This document shows, one piece after another, positions 46,552-56,488 of a DNA stretch of 64,000 bases. A model generated the notes under the pieces. It saw nothing but the letters and a program-made list of their open reading frames with translations. It was not told the DNA's origin and ran no database searches. This stretch comes from Clostridiales bacterium. GTDB lineage: Bacteria; Bacillota; Clostridia; Christensenellales; Aristaeellaceae. The position numbers and the translations under genes were made by a program. The number at the start of each line of letters is the position of its first letter. The first letter of the stretch is position 1. The stretch lies in the NCBI GenBank assembly GCA_012729115.1, contig JAAYDR010000001.1, positions 1-64,000 on the forward strand, read 5' to 3'.

Positions 46552-47469
46552 ATGGCTAGCGATAAACCCATTCTCCTCATCATGGCGGCCGGCATGGGCA
46601 GCCGGTATGGCGGCCTGAAACAGATGGACCCCGTGGGCCCGGACGGCGAGCTCATACTGGATTACTCCCTTTATGATGCCAGGCAGGCCGGCTTTGAGCG
46701 GGCGGTCATCATCATCAAGCGGGATATGGAGCAGGATTTCCGGGAGATTCTTGGTGACCGGGTATCCCGGCATATGCAGATCGATTACGCCTTTCAGGAT
46801 CTGACCAACCTGCCTGCGGGCTTTGCCTTGCCATCGGGGCGGACCAAGCCCTGGGGAACAGGCCACGCTGTGCTTTCCGCCGCCTCTTTGGTGGACGCGC
46901 CCTTTTGCGCCATCAACGCCGACGACTACTACGGAGCGGAAGCCTTCCGCTTGTGCTATGATCATCTGGCAGGCCTTACGAAGGATACGGACTTTGCCAT
47001 GGTGGGCTATCTGCTGAAAAACACCCTCAGCGAAACAGGCTATGTAGCCCGCGGTGTATGCACTCTGGATGAGCAAAACCAGCTGATGGACATTGTGGAA
47101 CGCACCCACATCATCTCCACCGTGGACGGCCCCATGATGAGCGACGACATGCACACCTATACCCGTCTCCCCCCCGATACCGTGGTGAGCATGAACATGT
47201 GGGGCTTCCCTGCCGTGATGATGGAGCATTTGAAGGAGGCCTTCCCACCCTTTTTACGCAAAGCCATGGTGGACAATCCCCAAAAAGCGGAGTTTTTCCT
47301 GCCCACGGTGGTGGATCAGCTGCTGGGCAGTGAAAAGGCCCGGGTCACCGTGCACATTACCAGGGACAAATGGTATGGCGTGACATACCATCAGGACAAG
47401 GGGGCCATTGAGGCCGCCCTGCTGCGACTTGCCCAGGAAGGCAAGTATCCCAGGCCCTTGTGGTCCTAG
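46552..47469 (+). CDS. NTP-transferase family nucleotidyltransferase (sugar-phosphate type)
   Basis: This 305-residue protein begins with LLIMAAGMGSRYGGLKQMDP, the pyrophosphorylase signature that binds the nucleotide, and has NADDYYG as the metal-binding pair. It probably makes a nucleotide-activated sugar. The exact sugar cannot be read from sequence. It lies just upstream of a VanY-like peptidase, mnmG and a DMT transporter, probably co-transcribed. GAAAGGAAAGG precedes ATG 46552. Confidence 0.85.
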   Translation: MASDKPILLIMAAGMGSRYGGLKQMDPVGPDGELILDYSLYDARQAGFERAVIIIKRDMEQDFREILGDRVSRHMQIDYAFQDLTNLPAGFALPSGRTKPWGTGHAVLSAASLVDAPFCAINADDYYGAEAFRLCYDHLAGLTKDTDFAMVGYLLKNTLSETGYVARGVCTLDEQNQLMDIVERTHIISTVDGPMMSDDMHTYTRLPPDTVVSMNMWGFPAVMMEHLKEAFPPFLRKAMVDNPQKAEFFLPTVVDQLLGSEKARVTVHITRDKWYGVTYHQDKGAIEAALLRLAQEGKYPRPLWS

Positions 47470-47499
47470 ACCGCACCGGTCATGATAAGCGAGGACGAC

Positions 47500-48786
47500 A
47501 TGCGAAAACATGCCTTCTCCCCCTTTGGGGTCATACTCTGGCTACTGCTGATCGCTTCCACGGTGATCGTGGTGATTCTGTTGCCCCGGACGCTGGACAG
47601 CTATGGGCAGCTTCAGACCGAACAAAACGCCACCCCCACTCCCACGGCCAATGTGGAAAGCATGCTGCTCATCACCGCCGACCCCAACCATATCCCCACC
47701 CCTACGCCGCTGATCCTGCGCACAGGCAGTCAGGGGGAGGAGGTAAAGCGCCTGCAGCAGCGGCTTCTGGAACTGGGTTTTTACACGGGGCTGGTGGACG
47801 GCCAGTTCGGGCAGGGAACCGCCGAGGCTGTAAAACTCTTCCAGGCCCAACACGGCCTTACAGCCGATGGCCTTGCAGGGAATGACACCCGCAGCCTGCT
47901 TTTTGGCGACAGCGTGTCCACCTACATCCCTACCCCCGTACCCTCCCCAACCCCCTCCAGCCTGGCCATGGGAGACAAGAACAGCGCGGTAAAGGCCCTT
48001 CAGCAGCGGCTGAAGGATCTGGGCTTTTACACCTCCAGCGTGGACGGGGACTACGGCGCCGGTACCCAGGAGGCCGTAAGGCTGTTTCAAAGCCAGCACG
48101 GGCTTGCAGCGGATGGTCAGGCCGGGCCGGAAACCCTGGCGGCCGTATTCAGCCAGAACGCCAAAAAGGTGGTAGCCACTCCTACTCCGGATCCGGCGCT
48201 GCTGCCGCTGCTCATCAACGCGGATCATCCGGTGGCAGATGGATACAGGCCCTCCAATCTGGTCAATTTGCGCAAGACCTTGCCCGCCAGCCTGGTGTAC
48301 GTGAAGGGCAGCGAGATAGAGGGAGACAAGGCAGCGGCGGCGGCTCTGCAAACCATGTTTGAAGCCGCCAGGGCAGACGGAGTCACAGGATTTCAAATCA
48401 GTGCCGGGTATCGGAGCGTTGGTTATCAGCAGAAGCTTTTTGACGAAAAGGTGGCCGAGTACCTGAAGGATGGCCGCACCCGGGAAAGCGCCATATCTGC
48501 CACCAAACTCACCGTGGCCGTCCCCGGGGCCAGCGAGCATCACAGCGGCCTGGCCTTTGACATTACCGTTCAGGGTACCATCTTCAAGGGCACCCCCCAG
48601 CAAATATGGCTCCACAAGCACTGCTGGGATTACGGCTTCATCATCCGCTACCAGGCGGACAAGGAGAAGATCACCGGCATTCTGGCCGAGGACTGGCATA
48701 TCCGCTATGTGGGGGTGCAGCACAGCATCATCATGCGGGATCAAAACCTCTGCCTGGAAGAATATTTGGAAAGGTTGACGCAATAA
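47500..48786 (+). CDS. VanY-like D-Ala-D-Ala carboxypeptidase with two peptidoglycan-binding domains
   Basis: This 428-residue protein has an N-terminal membrane helix (about 10-30), a Thr/Pro-rich linker, and two peptidoglycan-binding repeats (about 70-135 and 145-210, each with LKDLGFYTSSVDGDYG-like cores). A C-terminal VanY peptidase domain holds the zinc motif SEHHSGLAFD and EDWHIRYV. It would trim D-alanine from peptidoglycan stem peptides at the outer face of the membrane. The first frame ATG (47482) lacks an RBS, so I chose ATG 47500 after GAGG. It begins 30 bp after the nucleotidyltransferase gene. Confidence 0.9.
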   Translation: MRKHAFSPFGVILWLLLIASTVIVVILLPRTLDSYGQLQTEQNATPTPTANVESMLLITADPNHIPTPTPLILRTGSQGEEVKRLQQRLLELGFYTGLVDGQFGQGTAEAVKLFQAQHGLTADGLAGNDTRSLLFGDSVSTYIPTPVPSPTPSSLAMGDKNSAVKALQQRLKDLGFYTSSVDGDYGAGTQEAVRLFQSQHGLAADGQAGPETLAAVFSQNAKKVVATPTPDPALLPLLINADHPVADGYRPSNLVNLRKTLPASLVYVKGSEIEGDKAAAAALQTMFEAARADGVTGFQISAGYRSVGYQQKLFDEKVAEYLKDGRTRESAISATKLTVAVPGASEHHSGLAFDITVQGTIFKGTPQQIWLHKHCWDYGFIIRYQADKEKITGILAEDWHIRYVGVQHSIIMRDQNLCLEEYLERLTQ

Positions 48787-48801
48787 GTGGGAGCAAACCC
48801 A

Positions 48802-50724
48802 ATGGAACATGAGTTGATTGTGATTGGAGGCGGCCACGCGGGATGCGAGGCCGCTCTTGCCGCTGCCCGGATGGGCATCCGCACCCTGATGCTGACCATG
48901 GACCTGGGCAGCATCGCTCTCATGCCCTGCAACCCCTCCGTAGGTGGCACAGGCAAGGGCCATCTGGTGCGGGAAGTGGACGCCCTGGGCGGCCAGATGG
49001 GCCTTTGCATCGACCGCTCCTTTCTGCAAAGCCGCATGCTCAACCGGGGCAAAGGTCCGGCTGTTCACTCCCTGCGGGCTCAGGCAGACAAGGCCTGCTA
49101 CCAGCAGGAAATGCTGAAAACCTTGTTTACCACCGACAATCTGGTTGTTCGCCAGGGAGAGGCCGCGGATTTGTTGACATGCGGAGAGGCCATTTCCGGC
49201 GTGGTCACCGCCACAGGTGAGAAAATTTCCTGCCGGGCGGTGATCCTCTGCGCCGGGGTGTATCTGAAAAGCCGCATCATCATCGGCGAGTACAGCCGGG
49301 AAAGCGGGCCCCAGGGCTTGCAGCGGGCGGTCGGGTTATCGCCGGCGCTGGAGAGGCTGGGCTTTTCCCTGAGGCGGTTTAAAACCGGCACACCTGCACG
49401 GATTGACGCCCGTTCCATCGATTTTGACCGGATGGAACCTCAGGAGGGGGACGATCCCATCATCCCCTTCTCCTTTTTGACAGCCGCGCATCTGCCCTCC
49501 AGCGGGGTATCCTTCCCCATGGAAAACAAGGCCAAATGCTATCTCACCTACACCAACGAAACAACGCATCAGGTCATCCGGGATCATCTTCATCTGTCCC
49601 CCATGGTTACCGGCGATATCAAGGGTACCGGAGCCCGATATTGCCCCAGCATCGAGGACAAGATTCGCCGCTTCGCGGATAAAGACCGTCACCAGCTTTT
49701 TCTGGAGCCGGAGGGGCTGGCCAGCCCCGAGTGGTATGTCCAGGGGATGAGCAGTTCCATGCCGGAGTTTGTCCAGTGGCAAATGTATCGCAGTGTCCGG
49801 GGCCTGGAGCGTGCTGTGCTCACCCGACTGGCCTACGCCATTGAGTACGATTGCATTGACCCCACCGAGCTCACCCTCACCCTGGGGAGCCGCCGGATCA
49901 GCGGCCTGTATTTCGCAGGACAGATCAACGGCACCTCCGGTTACGAGGAGGCCGCCGCCCAGGGCATCCTGGCGGGGATCAACGCCGCCTGCTTCCTGCA
50001 GGAAAAGGAACCCCTGGTGGTCACCCGGGACATGGGCTACATTGGGGTGATGGTGGACGATCTGTGCGTGAAGGGCGTGGACGAGCCCTACCGGATGATG
50101 ACCAGCCGCAGCGAGTACCGCCTGCTGCTGCGCCAGGACAACGCGGATCTGAGGCTGACAGCCCTCAGCCACGCCCGCGGCCTTGCCAGTGATGAAAGAA
50201 TGGCCCTGTGCGAGAAAAAACGCCGGGACGCCGATTCCCTGCTGGATGCCCTGAAATGCGCCAAATTGCCACCCAGTCCCTCCCGTGCCGCCTGGCTTGC
50301 CGCCCATGCCCAGCCCGATACGGAGAGCACACTATCCGCCCAGGAGCTGCTGCGCCGCCCGGAGATCGACATTCAGGCCCTGGGAGAAATCTGTCCTGAG
50401 CTGGCCGCCAATTCCGATGACCCCTCCTTCCAGTCCGCAAGGGAGCAGGTGGAACTCCAGATAAAATACGAGGGGTATCTGAAAAAGCAGCAGGCCCAGG
50501 TGATTCGGGCCAAGGCCATGGAGGATTGGATATTCCCCAGAGATATGGATTACAGCGCCATTCAAAGCCTGCGGATCGAGGCCCGGATAAAGCTGCAGCA
50601 GAAGCAGCCCCAGAGCCTCAGCCAGGCAGCCCGCATCCCCGGTGTGAATCCGGCGGACATCGCCGTGTTGATGGTATGGCTGAAAAAGCGACAGAGTGAG
50701 GACAGCCAGGGATTACAACCCTGA
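48802..50724 (+). CDS. mnmG: tRNA uridine-5-carboxymethylaminomethyl(34) synthesis enzyme
   Basis: This 640-residue flavoprotein has the FAD motif [19 protein letters not shown], the [19 protein letters not shown] segment and [18 protein letters not shown]. With MnmE it modifies the wobble uridine of several tRNAs. Length is normal. ATG 48802 follows GTGGGAG; the GTG at 48787 is less well placed. It lies in the same run as the VanY gene (15 bp). MnmE is not in the window. Confidence 0.96.
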   Translation: MEHELIVIGGGHAGCEAALAAARMGIRTLMLTMDLGSIALMPCNPSVGGTGKGHLVREVDALGGQMGLCIDRSFLQSRMLNRGKGPAVHSLRAQADKACYQQEMLKTLFTTDNLVVRQGEAADLLTCGEAISGVVTATGEKISCRAVILCAGVYLKSRIIIGEYSRESGPQGLQRAVGLSPALERLGFSLRRFKTGTPARIDARSIDFDRMEPQEGDDPIIPFSFLTAAHLPSSGVSFPMENKAKCYLTYTNETTHQVIRDHLHLSPMVTGDIKGTGARYCPSIEDKIRRFADKDRHQLFLEPEGLASPEWYVQGMSSSMPEFVQWQMYRSVRGLERAVLTRLAYAIEYDCIDPTELTLTLGSRRISGLYFAGQINGTSGYEEAAAQGILAGINAACFLQEKEPLVVTRDMGYIGVMVDDLCVKGVDEPYRMMTSRSEYRLLLRQDNADLRLTALSHARGLASDERMALCEKKRRDADSLLDALKCAKLPPSPSRAAWLAAHAQPDTESTLSAQELLRRPEIDIQALGEICPELAANSDDPSFQSAREQVELQIKYEGYLKKQQAQVIRAKAMEDWIFPRDMDYSAIQSLRIEARIKLQQKQPQSLSQAARIPGVNPADIAVLMVWLKKRQSEDSQGLQP

Positions 50725-50770
50725 ACCCATGTTAGGCCGCGTTTTGCGCGGCAAAAAGGAGGACGGCCTT

Positions 50771-51760
50771 ATGAACATCCCCCCCAGGTCCTCTTCCAAA
50801 CGCTCCGCTATGTTTTTATTGGTCTTCGGTGTTTGCATGGTGAGCTATTCAGGACCCATGGTGAAGGGGGCTTTGCTGGCGGGAGCTACCCCCGTTGCCA
50901 TCGCACTGGTCCGGATGGCAAGCGCAGGACTGATTCTCCTGCCCTCCCTGGCAAGGGCCATAACCAAAAACCGGCTTCCCTCCGCAATAAACCCGGGCCA
51001 ATGGCTTTGGGTAACCTTGGCGGCCCTCTTCCTGGCCGGGCATTACCTGACCTGGATCACATCCCTTACCGGTACCAGCACCTTTGCCTCCGTGGCCCTG
51101 GTCTGCACCCAGCCTCTTTTTGTGGCTTTTTTCAGTTATCTGCTCTTTGGCGAGACGATTCCCCAAAAAGCGCTGCCCGGTGCCATCCTGGCCCTGGCAG
51201 GCGCCGCGCTGATTGCTCTCAGCGGGTCCGCAGGCGACGGGAACTCCCTGTCCCCTGACTCTGCCGGCAGCCCCGGCCAGGGCCTGACAAGCAATTTGCT
51301 GGCGCTGTCAGGCGCGGTCCTGATGGCCGCCCATTGGCTCACTGCCCGTCATGTTCGAGGGTCCCTGCCCGCCCAGGTTTACACTCCTGTTCTCTATCTG
51401 ATTACCGCCCTGATTCTGGCCTGCTCCCTGCCCCTGATGGGTTCCTTTTCCATGCCCCTGGCCGCTCTGCCCTATATGGCGGGGCTGGTTCTGGGCAGTA
51501 CCCTGCTGGGCCATGCCATGCTGTCCCGCACCCTGTCCCAGGTGTCTGCGGGGGTGGTGAGTTTTGCGTTGCTGGCCGAGCCTGTGGGGGCCATGGTCTT
51601 TGCGATGATTATCTTTCACGAGATCCCCTCCTCCGGCGTGCTTGCCGGAGGAGGTTTGACACTGCTGGGGCTGAGCCTGTACCTGTCCTGTGAAAGCAGG
51701 CGCAGGAGAATCAAACAGGAGGGCACCCTGTCCGCCCATAGCGAAGGGGAGCCCTCCTGA
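50771..51760 (+). CDS. EamA/DMT-superfamily transporter
   Basis: This 329-residue protein has about ten membrane helices in two EamA repeats; the second begins near SNLLALSGAVLMAAHWL. It probably exports small metabolites or amino acids. AAAGGAGG precedes ATG 50771, 46 bp after mnmG. A GC-rich stem within the last 45 bases (AGGAGGGC/GCCCTCCT, 51718-51760) may also act as terminator for the convergent AEC gene. Confidence 0.9.
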   Translation: MNIPPRSSSKRSAMFLLVFGVCMVSYSGPMVKGALLAGATPVAIALVRMASAGLILLPSLARAITKNRLPSAINPGQWLWVTLAALFLAGHYLTWITSLTGTSTFASVALVCTQPLFVAFFSYLLFGETIPQKALPGAILALAGAALIALSGSAGDGNSLSPDSAGSPGQGLTSNLLALSGAVLMAAHWLTARHVRGSLPAQVYTPVLYLITALILACSLPLMGSFSMPLAALPYMAGLVLGSTLLGHAMLSRTLSQVSAGVVSFALLAEPVGAMVFAMIIFHEIPSSGVLAGGGLTLLGLSLYLSCESRRRRIKQEGTLSAHSEGEPS

Positions 51761-51783
51761 AGAAATCGAATCCGCCCGGTTGA

Positions 51784-52725
51784 TCAGCGTAAGAATCCAA
51801 GGCTACTGCACAACAACACCCACAGGAAGATTGTGAACACGGAAAAGGCAGTGCTGAAGACCACCATGGCGGCGGCCAGGTCCTCATCCCCTCCAAATTG
51901 CTGGGCCATGGCATAGGTACTCACGCCGATGGGGGATGCAAGTACCGCGATCATCGTCGCCAAGGCTATATCCCGGATACCCAGTATCACAGCCGCGCTG
52001 AGGCCGATCAGGGGGATCAGCACCAACCTGCCAAAAACCCCTGCCACCAACAGGCGGATGTTTCCCTTCCCTTGACCAAAATCCAAGGATGCGCCCAGGG
52101 CGAACAGCGCCACCGGTGTGGCAATGCTCCCCAATTGACGAAGAGGCCTGTCCAGAAGCGGGGGCAATGTGACCTCCAGCCACCAGAGCAAAAGGCCCAT
52201 AATGGTGCCCACAATGAGCGGGTTAAAGATAATCTTTCTGATGATCTGCCATGGGCGGACATCTCCGCTTCCAAAGTGGATCAAAGCCAGGGTGGACATG
52301 GCGTTGGTCACCGGCACGGCCACCAGGGTCATCATGGCCGCCACACCGACGTCCGAGTGAGGATACATGGATAACACCAGGGGGATGCCGAAAATTCCAT
52401 AATTGCTGTATCCAATGGCCTGAACCAGCGTCCCCCAGGCCTCCCGCCGCTTGCACAGTATCGGCACAAGCAAAAAGAGCAGCCCGTAAACCGCCATCAT
52501 GCCCACAAAACCAAACAGCAGCGTCCAGCCATCCACCGGCAAATGCCGGTCCGTATCCATGACAAAGAAGCAAAGCTGCAGGGGCAAAAAGAGCCGGAAT
52601 ACGCACTGGGTGATTTGCCGGGCAGTGTTTCTCTCCAGCCAGTGAAGCCGCCGCGCTCCAAAACCCGCCGCCATGAGCATCAGCAACGGAAAAATGGTGT
52701 TAACGGAAAAAAGCAGAGCCTCCAA
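51784..52725 (-). CDS. AEC (auxin efflux carrier) family transporter
   Basis: This 313-residue protein has about ten membrane helices and typical AEC features: LMLMAAGFGARRLHWL at the start, NYGIFGIPLVLSMYP and a C-terminal half with ALGASLDFGQGKGN. Such carriers move organic acids such as malate or lactate. It starts with TTG at 52725. It stands alone, convergent to the EamA gene. Confidence 0.9.
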   Translation of the reverse strand: MEALLFSVNTIFPLLMLMAAGFGARRLHWLERNTARQITQCVFRLFLPLQLCFFVMDTDRHLPVDGWTLLFGFVGMMAVYGLLFLLVPILCKRREAWGTLVQAIGYSNYGIFGIPLVLSMYPHSDVGVAAMMTLVAVPVTNAMSTLALIHFGSGDVRPWQIIRKIIFNPLIVGTIMGLLLWWLEVTLPPLLDRPLRQLGSIATPVALFALGASLDFGQGKGNIRLLVAGVFGRLVLIPLIGLSAAVILGIRDIALATMIAVLASPIGVSTYAMAQQFGGDEDLAAAMVVFSTAFSVFTIFLWVLLCSSLGFLR

Positions 52726-52790
52726 CGTCCCTACCGCCCCTTCTTCTTCGGAATGAAGCCAGCCGCAAGGAATGGACAGGCCTGCCCAGT

Positions 52791-52819
52791 ATCATACGCC
52801 CTTTGGGATGGCCTGTCAA
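52791..52819 (-). promoter_or_regulatory. Promoter of the AEC transporter gene
   Basis: Consensus -35 TTGACA (52814-52819), a 17-bp spacer and -10 TATGAT (52791-52796). Confidence 0.75.
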
Positions 52820-52839
52820 AGGGTATCGCTAAGGCAGGA

Positions 52840-52860
52840 CCGGAAGGAAAAACCTTCCGG
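52840..52860. promoter_or_regulatory. Perfect hairpin in the 5' region of the M20-like gene
   Basis: CCGGAAGG (52840-52847)/CCTTCCGG (52853-52860) encloses an AAAAA loop. It sits 46 bp before the M20-like start. I could not match it to a known riboswitch class. Confidence 0.45.
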
Positions 52861-52906
52861 AGCGGCGAAGTGTAAATATTCAGTACGATTTGGGAGGCAG
52901 CTTGCT

Positions 52907-54217
52907 ATGAGCCAGTTTCTTGCTCCCCTCAACTATGGCCGCGCCTTTGACGTGTTGCGCAAGCTGGATACCTATACAACCTACACCCCCCAAGGGGCCC
53001 AGGCGGTACACCATATGCTCAGGGAAAGCTATCCCCTGATCTTCCAGAAGACAGAGCAGAACGTGTTTGCCAACCATGCCCTGCTGCTGGAAATGCCGGG
53101 AGCTTCCGTAACCGATCCCCTGGTCTTTGTATCCCATCTGGACAGTCCTTCCGTGACCGGTTCCCCGGCTGAACCCCCTCTTCCGGAACCTGGCAAGCCC
53201 TTTGGCAAGCCTCGGGTCACCTCCCTCCAGCGGGCTCATGTCATCATGCTGTTGGAAGCCCTGGAAGCGCTTCTCTCTGAAGGATACCGTCCAGGAGGCG
53301 ACCTGATGCTGGCTCTGTCCATGGACGGGCTCAGCGGCGGGGAAGGGGCCAAAAGCATCGCAACACATCTGAAGGTCCGTAAGATCAGCCCCTGCTTTGT
53401 GCTGGATTTTGGCGGCTATGTTACCCACTCCGCCTTCTGCACCTACCTGCCCAAAAACGCCCCTCTGGCCTTTATCGGCATCTCTGAGAAAGGCATGCTC
53501 CAGGGGCAGGTGACCGCCGACAGCTCTTCCGCGAAGGCCAGGTCCCAGAACTCACTGACCCTCCTGCTGCGGGCCGGAGCCCGACTCAGCCGCTTTGGGC
53601 AGGTTCCCTCCCTGTGTAAAAGCAGCGAGGCCATGCTTCAGGCATTGGCGAAGAACGCCCCGCTTCTGCAGCGCTTGCTGGTGTCCAGGCCGAGGCTCAC
53701 CTTTCCCCTGCTGACCCTCCTTTGGCGCAAGCGGGCCATCATGAACCAGTTCTTTGTTTCCCAGCGAACCCTCACCGGGATCTCTACCAGCGGCTCCCTG
53801 CAGAACACCTCCGGGGAACATGTACCCGCGTCTGCTACCCTATCCTTCCGGCAGACCACGGTACCCGGCCGCAAACTTCAGCATTGGAAGCGGGTCCTGC
53901 GGCGGCGTATGGCAAATGAAAACCTGCGCATGAATATGGAGGTGGAGTTGGAGCACAGCGCCCGCAGCAGCACGGGAGGCGAAGCCTGGGATGCGCTGGA
54001 AACCGCGATCGAAATCCTCTTTGACCGGGTGGTCATCGCCCCATGTCTCTCCCCCTATGTGACCGATGGCCGCTTCTACACCGCACTGAGGGGCAATGTC
54101 TACCGCTTCTCTCCCTTCCTGCTCACTACCCAGGAAGCCTTAAGCGGAGAATGCGCGTTAACAGAGGGAGCCCTGCAAACCGCCGTGCAGTTCTTCCGCC
54201 AGATGCTCAGCGTATAG
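52907..54217 (+). CDS. M20-family peptidase homologue lacking most metal ligands
   Basis: This 436-residue protein aligns by eye along its whole length with M20 metallopeptidases. HLDS (H77, D79) sits where HxD is expected. The bridging-Asp region (canonical ALDDKG) is replaced by VTSLQRA (104-110). The catalytic DEE is replaced by DGL (D140-G141-L142) and the ligand Glu in DEGG by Phe (D167-F168-G-G). The C-terminal TDGRFYTAL matches TDSRxY, but the last His is not found. It is thus probably inactive as a peptidase. It lies directly before a large membrane protein. RBS is GGGAGG. Confidence 0.75.
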   Translation: MSQFLAPLNYGRAFDVLRKLDTYTTYTPQGAQAVHHMLRESYPLIFQKTEQNVFANHALLLEMPGASVTDPLVFVSHLDSPSVTGSPAEPPLPEPGKPFGKPRVTSLQRAHVIMLLEALEALLSEGYRPGGDLMLALSMDGLSGGEGAKSIATHLKVRKISPCFVLDFGGYVTHSAFCTYLPKNAPLAFIGISEKGMLQGQVTADSSSAKARSQNSLTLLLRAGARLSRFGQVPSLCKSSEAMLQALAKNAPLLQRLLVSRPRLTFPLLTLLWRKRAIMNQFFVSQRTLTGISTSGSLQNTSGEHVPASATLSFRQTTVPGRKLQHWKRVLRRRMANENLRMNMEVELEHSARSSTGGEAWDALETAIEILFDRVVIAPCLSPYVTDGRFYTALRGNVYRFSPFLLTTQEALSGECALTEGALQTAVQFFRQMLSV

Positions 54218-54228
54218 GAGGCCATCCC

Positions 54229-56247
54229 TTGCTTTCCATCCTTTACCTATCCTTCTTCCTGGCCTGCGGTCTGGTCATGGCCCATTTTCTCTTGCCCCGT
54301 CTGCGGCCTCTGCTCAGGGGATACGTGGGCCTGTCCCTGGGCGTGCTGCTGATGATGTGGCTGCCGGTGCTATTGGCCTATGCCATTTCTTTTACGCTCA
54401 CCGCCCACTTGGCAGCCGCCGGAGTCATGACCCTGCTGACCCTGCTGTGCTACTTCCTGCGGGACAAGCGGCCTGCCCTTCCTTTTGACAAAGCGGAGAA
54501 GAGCCTTCTGCTGACGCTCCTGATCCTGATTGTCCCCATGGCGCTGCTTTCGGGATATCTGCAGTATACCCACAGCCTCCGCCCCGCTGCCGACGGCTCC
54601 TATCATGTTGGACAGAGTACCTACGGCGACCTGTCCCTTCATCTGGCGGTGACCACCAGCATTGTCAATGCCCCCTTCCCGCTGCATAACAGCCTGATGC
54701 TGGGGGCCACCATGGCCTATCCCTATCTGTCCGATTCCTTTGCCGCCAGCATGTTGATGATGGGGATGAGCCTGCCTGTTGCCATGGCCTTTACCGGAAC
54801 CCTGATGATGGCCTTGGTCTACTCGGGCTATACCCTGCTTTGCGCCCAGCTTTGCCGAAGGAAGGGCGCCTTTGTTCTGGCAGTTTGCCTGTTGTTTTTC
54901 AACGGCGGGCTGGGCTTTTTCTATACCCTCAGCGGCAGGGTGGAAAGCGGAGTCCTGACCAATGTCCTTGATAACCTGAACGAGGTTCTCAGCGGCTACT
55001 ACAAGACCCCCACCAATCAGCCTGATCCCAACAACCTGCGCTGGTCCAACATCATCTGCGACATGCTGATCCCCCAGCGGGGCATTTTGGGAGGCTGGAC
55101 AATCCTCATGCCCTGCCTGAATCTGCTGGTGCCGCCTTTGGCCCGCCGGGAGAAACATGATGTCCGCGCGTTGGTCCTGCTGGGAATCATGGCCGGGGGG
55201 ATGCCCCTTTTGCATACCCATAGCTTCCTGGCCCTGGGACTTTCCAGCATCGGTTTTTGCGCTTATTCCCTTTGCACCGCGCCCAGGGGAACGCGTGGAG
55301 AGGCAATCCTGCCCTGGCTGCTGTACGGCGGTATCTCCCTTGTGCTGGCCCTTCCTCAGCTGATTGGATTTACCTTTGTACAGGCCACCGGAAGCGACCA
55401 TTTCCTGCGCTTTCAGTTCAACTGGTGCAACAACCGCGGGGGTCAGGGGCTGGTGGATCCCTATGTGTGGTTTTACATCAAAAACATCGGTCTGCCCTAC
55501 CTGCTGATTCTCCTGGCCCTTTGCCGCCGCAAGGACAAGACCGCGGAACCCAGCGAAAGCTCCCTCCGGCACAATGACGAAATTTTCCGGCATCGGCTTC
55601 TGGCGGCAGGTGCCTTTACAATCTATGTTGTAGCGGAATTGATCCTGTTCCAGCCCAATGAGTATGACAACAACAAGCTTTTCTATGTCTGGTTTCTGCT
55701 CTGTCTCCCCATGGCCGCGGATTACAGTCTGGAGCTCTTTGAGAAGCTGCGGGGAGTGGCGGGGCGACGGGCGATCGCAGCCCTGTTTCTGATCACCTGT
55801 TTCCTCTCCGCCGGGCTCACCGTAATCCGGGAATGTATCAGCGACATCCCGGCTTATGACAAGAAGGCCATTGCCACCGCTGATTTTGTGAAGGCATATA
55901 CCCCGGAGCATGCGATCTTTGTCACCGGCAACCAGCACCTGAACCCCATCAGTTCCCTGGCCGGACGCACCATCCTGTGTTCCGCCGATCTGTACCTGTA
56001 CTACCACGGCTTTGACACCCGGCAGCGCCGCGCGGAAATCGCCGCCTTCTATGCAGACCCTGCCAGCCATCTTGCTTTCCTCCGGCAGTACGGTGTACAA
56101 TACATCTACGTGTCCCCCTATGAGCGGAGCAACCCCTCCCTGTGGGTCAATGAAGCGGCCTTGGAAGCACTGTTTCCCTTGGCCTATGAAAGTGAGGACG
56201 GGAGCGAGCGGATTTTTTCCGTGCCCGATCCCCTGCCGGTTTCCTGA
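54229..56247 (+). CDS. Large polytopic membrane protein, GT-C glycosyltransferase-like
   Basis: This 672-residue protein has about twelve or more membrane segments and a C-terminal soluble region (about 570-672). An outer loop motif TYGDLSLHLAV (D134, H138) lies after early helices, like the catalytic Asp motif of GT-C enzymes; a lipid-linked sugar donor is plausible. I do not recognise a named family. The start is TTG 54229, seven bases after AGGAGG that overlaps the upstream stop. It is followed by a 71-residue protein and GtrA. Confidence 0.75.
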   Translation: MLSILYLSFFLACGLVMAHFLLPRLRPLLRGYVGLSLGVLLMMWLPVLLAYAISFTLTAHLAAAGVMTLLTLLCYFLRDKRPALPFDKAEKSLLLTLLILIVPMALLSGYLQYTHSLRPAADGSYHVGQSTYGDLSLHLAVTTSIVNAPFPLHNSLMLGATMAYPYLSDSFAASMLMMGMSLPVAMAFTGTLMMALVYSGYTLLCAQLCRRKGAFVLAVCLLFFNGGLGFFYTLSGRVESGVLTNVLDNLNEVLSGYYKTPTNQPDPNNLRWSNIICDMLIPQRGILGGWTILMPCLNLLVPPLARREKHDVRALVLLGIMAGGMPLLHTHSFLALGLSSIGFCAYSLCTAPRGTRGEAILPWLLYGGISLVLALPQLIGFTFVQATGSDHFLRFQFNWCNNRGGQGLVDPYVWFYIKNIGLPYLLILLALCRRKDKTAEPSESSLRHNDEIFRHRLLAAGAFTIYVVAELILFQPNEYDNNKLFYVWFLLCLPMAADYSLELFEKLRGVAGRRAIAALFLITCFLSAGLTVIRECISDIPAYDKKAIATADFVKAYTPEHAIFVTGNQHLNPISSLAGRTILCSADLYLYYHGFDTRQRRAEIAAFYADPASHLAFLRQYGVQYIYVSPYERSNPSLWVNEAALEALFPLAYESEDGSERIFSVPDPLPVS

Positions 56248-56260
56248 AGGAGAAATGGCC

Positions 56261-56476
56261 ATGGAGCGGTTTTTACAGTACTCCCTCCAGCATGGGCGTC
56301 CCATACGGGGAGTGCTTATGATAAACGGCGTCCTTGTACAGAAAACCTTCACCGTACTTAACTATTCCTGCGAGTGTGTCTCCGTCCTTTTGGGGTCCAA
56401 GGGTACGCCCCTTCTTTTGCCCCTTTCCGATATATTAAGCTGTGATTACGCCCGGGGCGATCACGGCGAAACCTGA
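56261..56476 (+). CDS. Small hypothetical protein (71 residues)
   Basis: It starts at ATG 56261 with AAGGAG at eight bases; the ATG at 56255 is too close. The sequence MERFLQYSLQHGRPIRGVLM leads into a short beta-rich stretch (KTFTVLNYSCECVSVLLGSK), with no signal peptide. It resembles small SH3-like or WYL-fold-like fragments but I do not recognise it. It lies between the membrane protein and GtrA, likely in one operon. Confidence 0.65.
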   Translation: MERFLQYSLQHGRPIRGVLMINGVLVQKTFTVLNYSCECVSVLLGSKGTPLLLPLSDILSCDYARGDHGET

Positions 56477-56488
56477 GGAGTGTTTCGG

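Noticed and set aside
47542-49068. 508-codon - strand open frame opposite the VanY and mnmG genes
   Set aside because: Spans two well-supported + strand genes and shows no family motif.
54370-56352. 660-codon - strand open frame opposite the GT-C-like gene
   Set aside because: Rich in Gln, His and Gly with no hydrophobic or domain pattern. The + strand protein has clear membrane helices and RBS, so this is a shadow.
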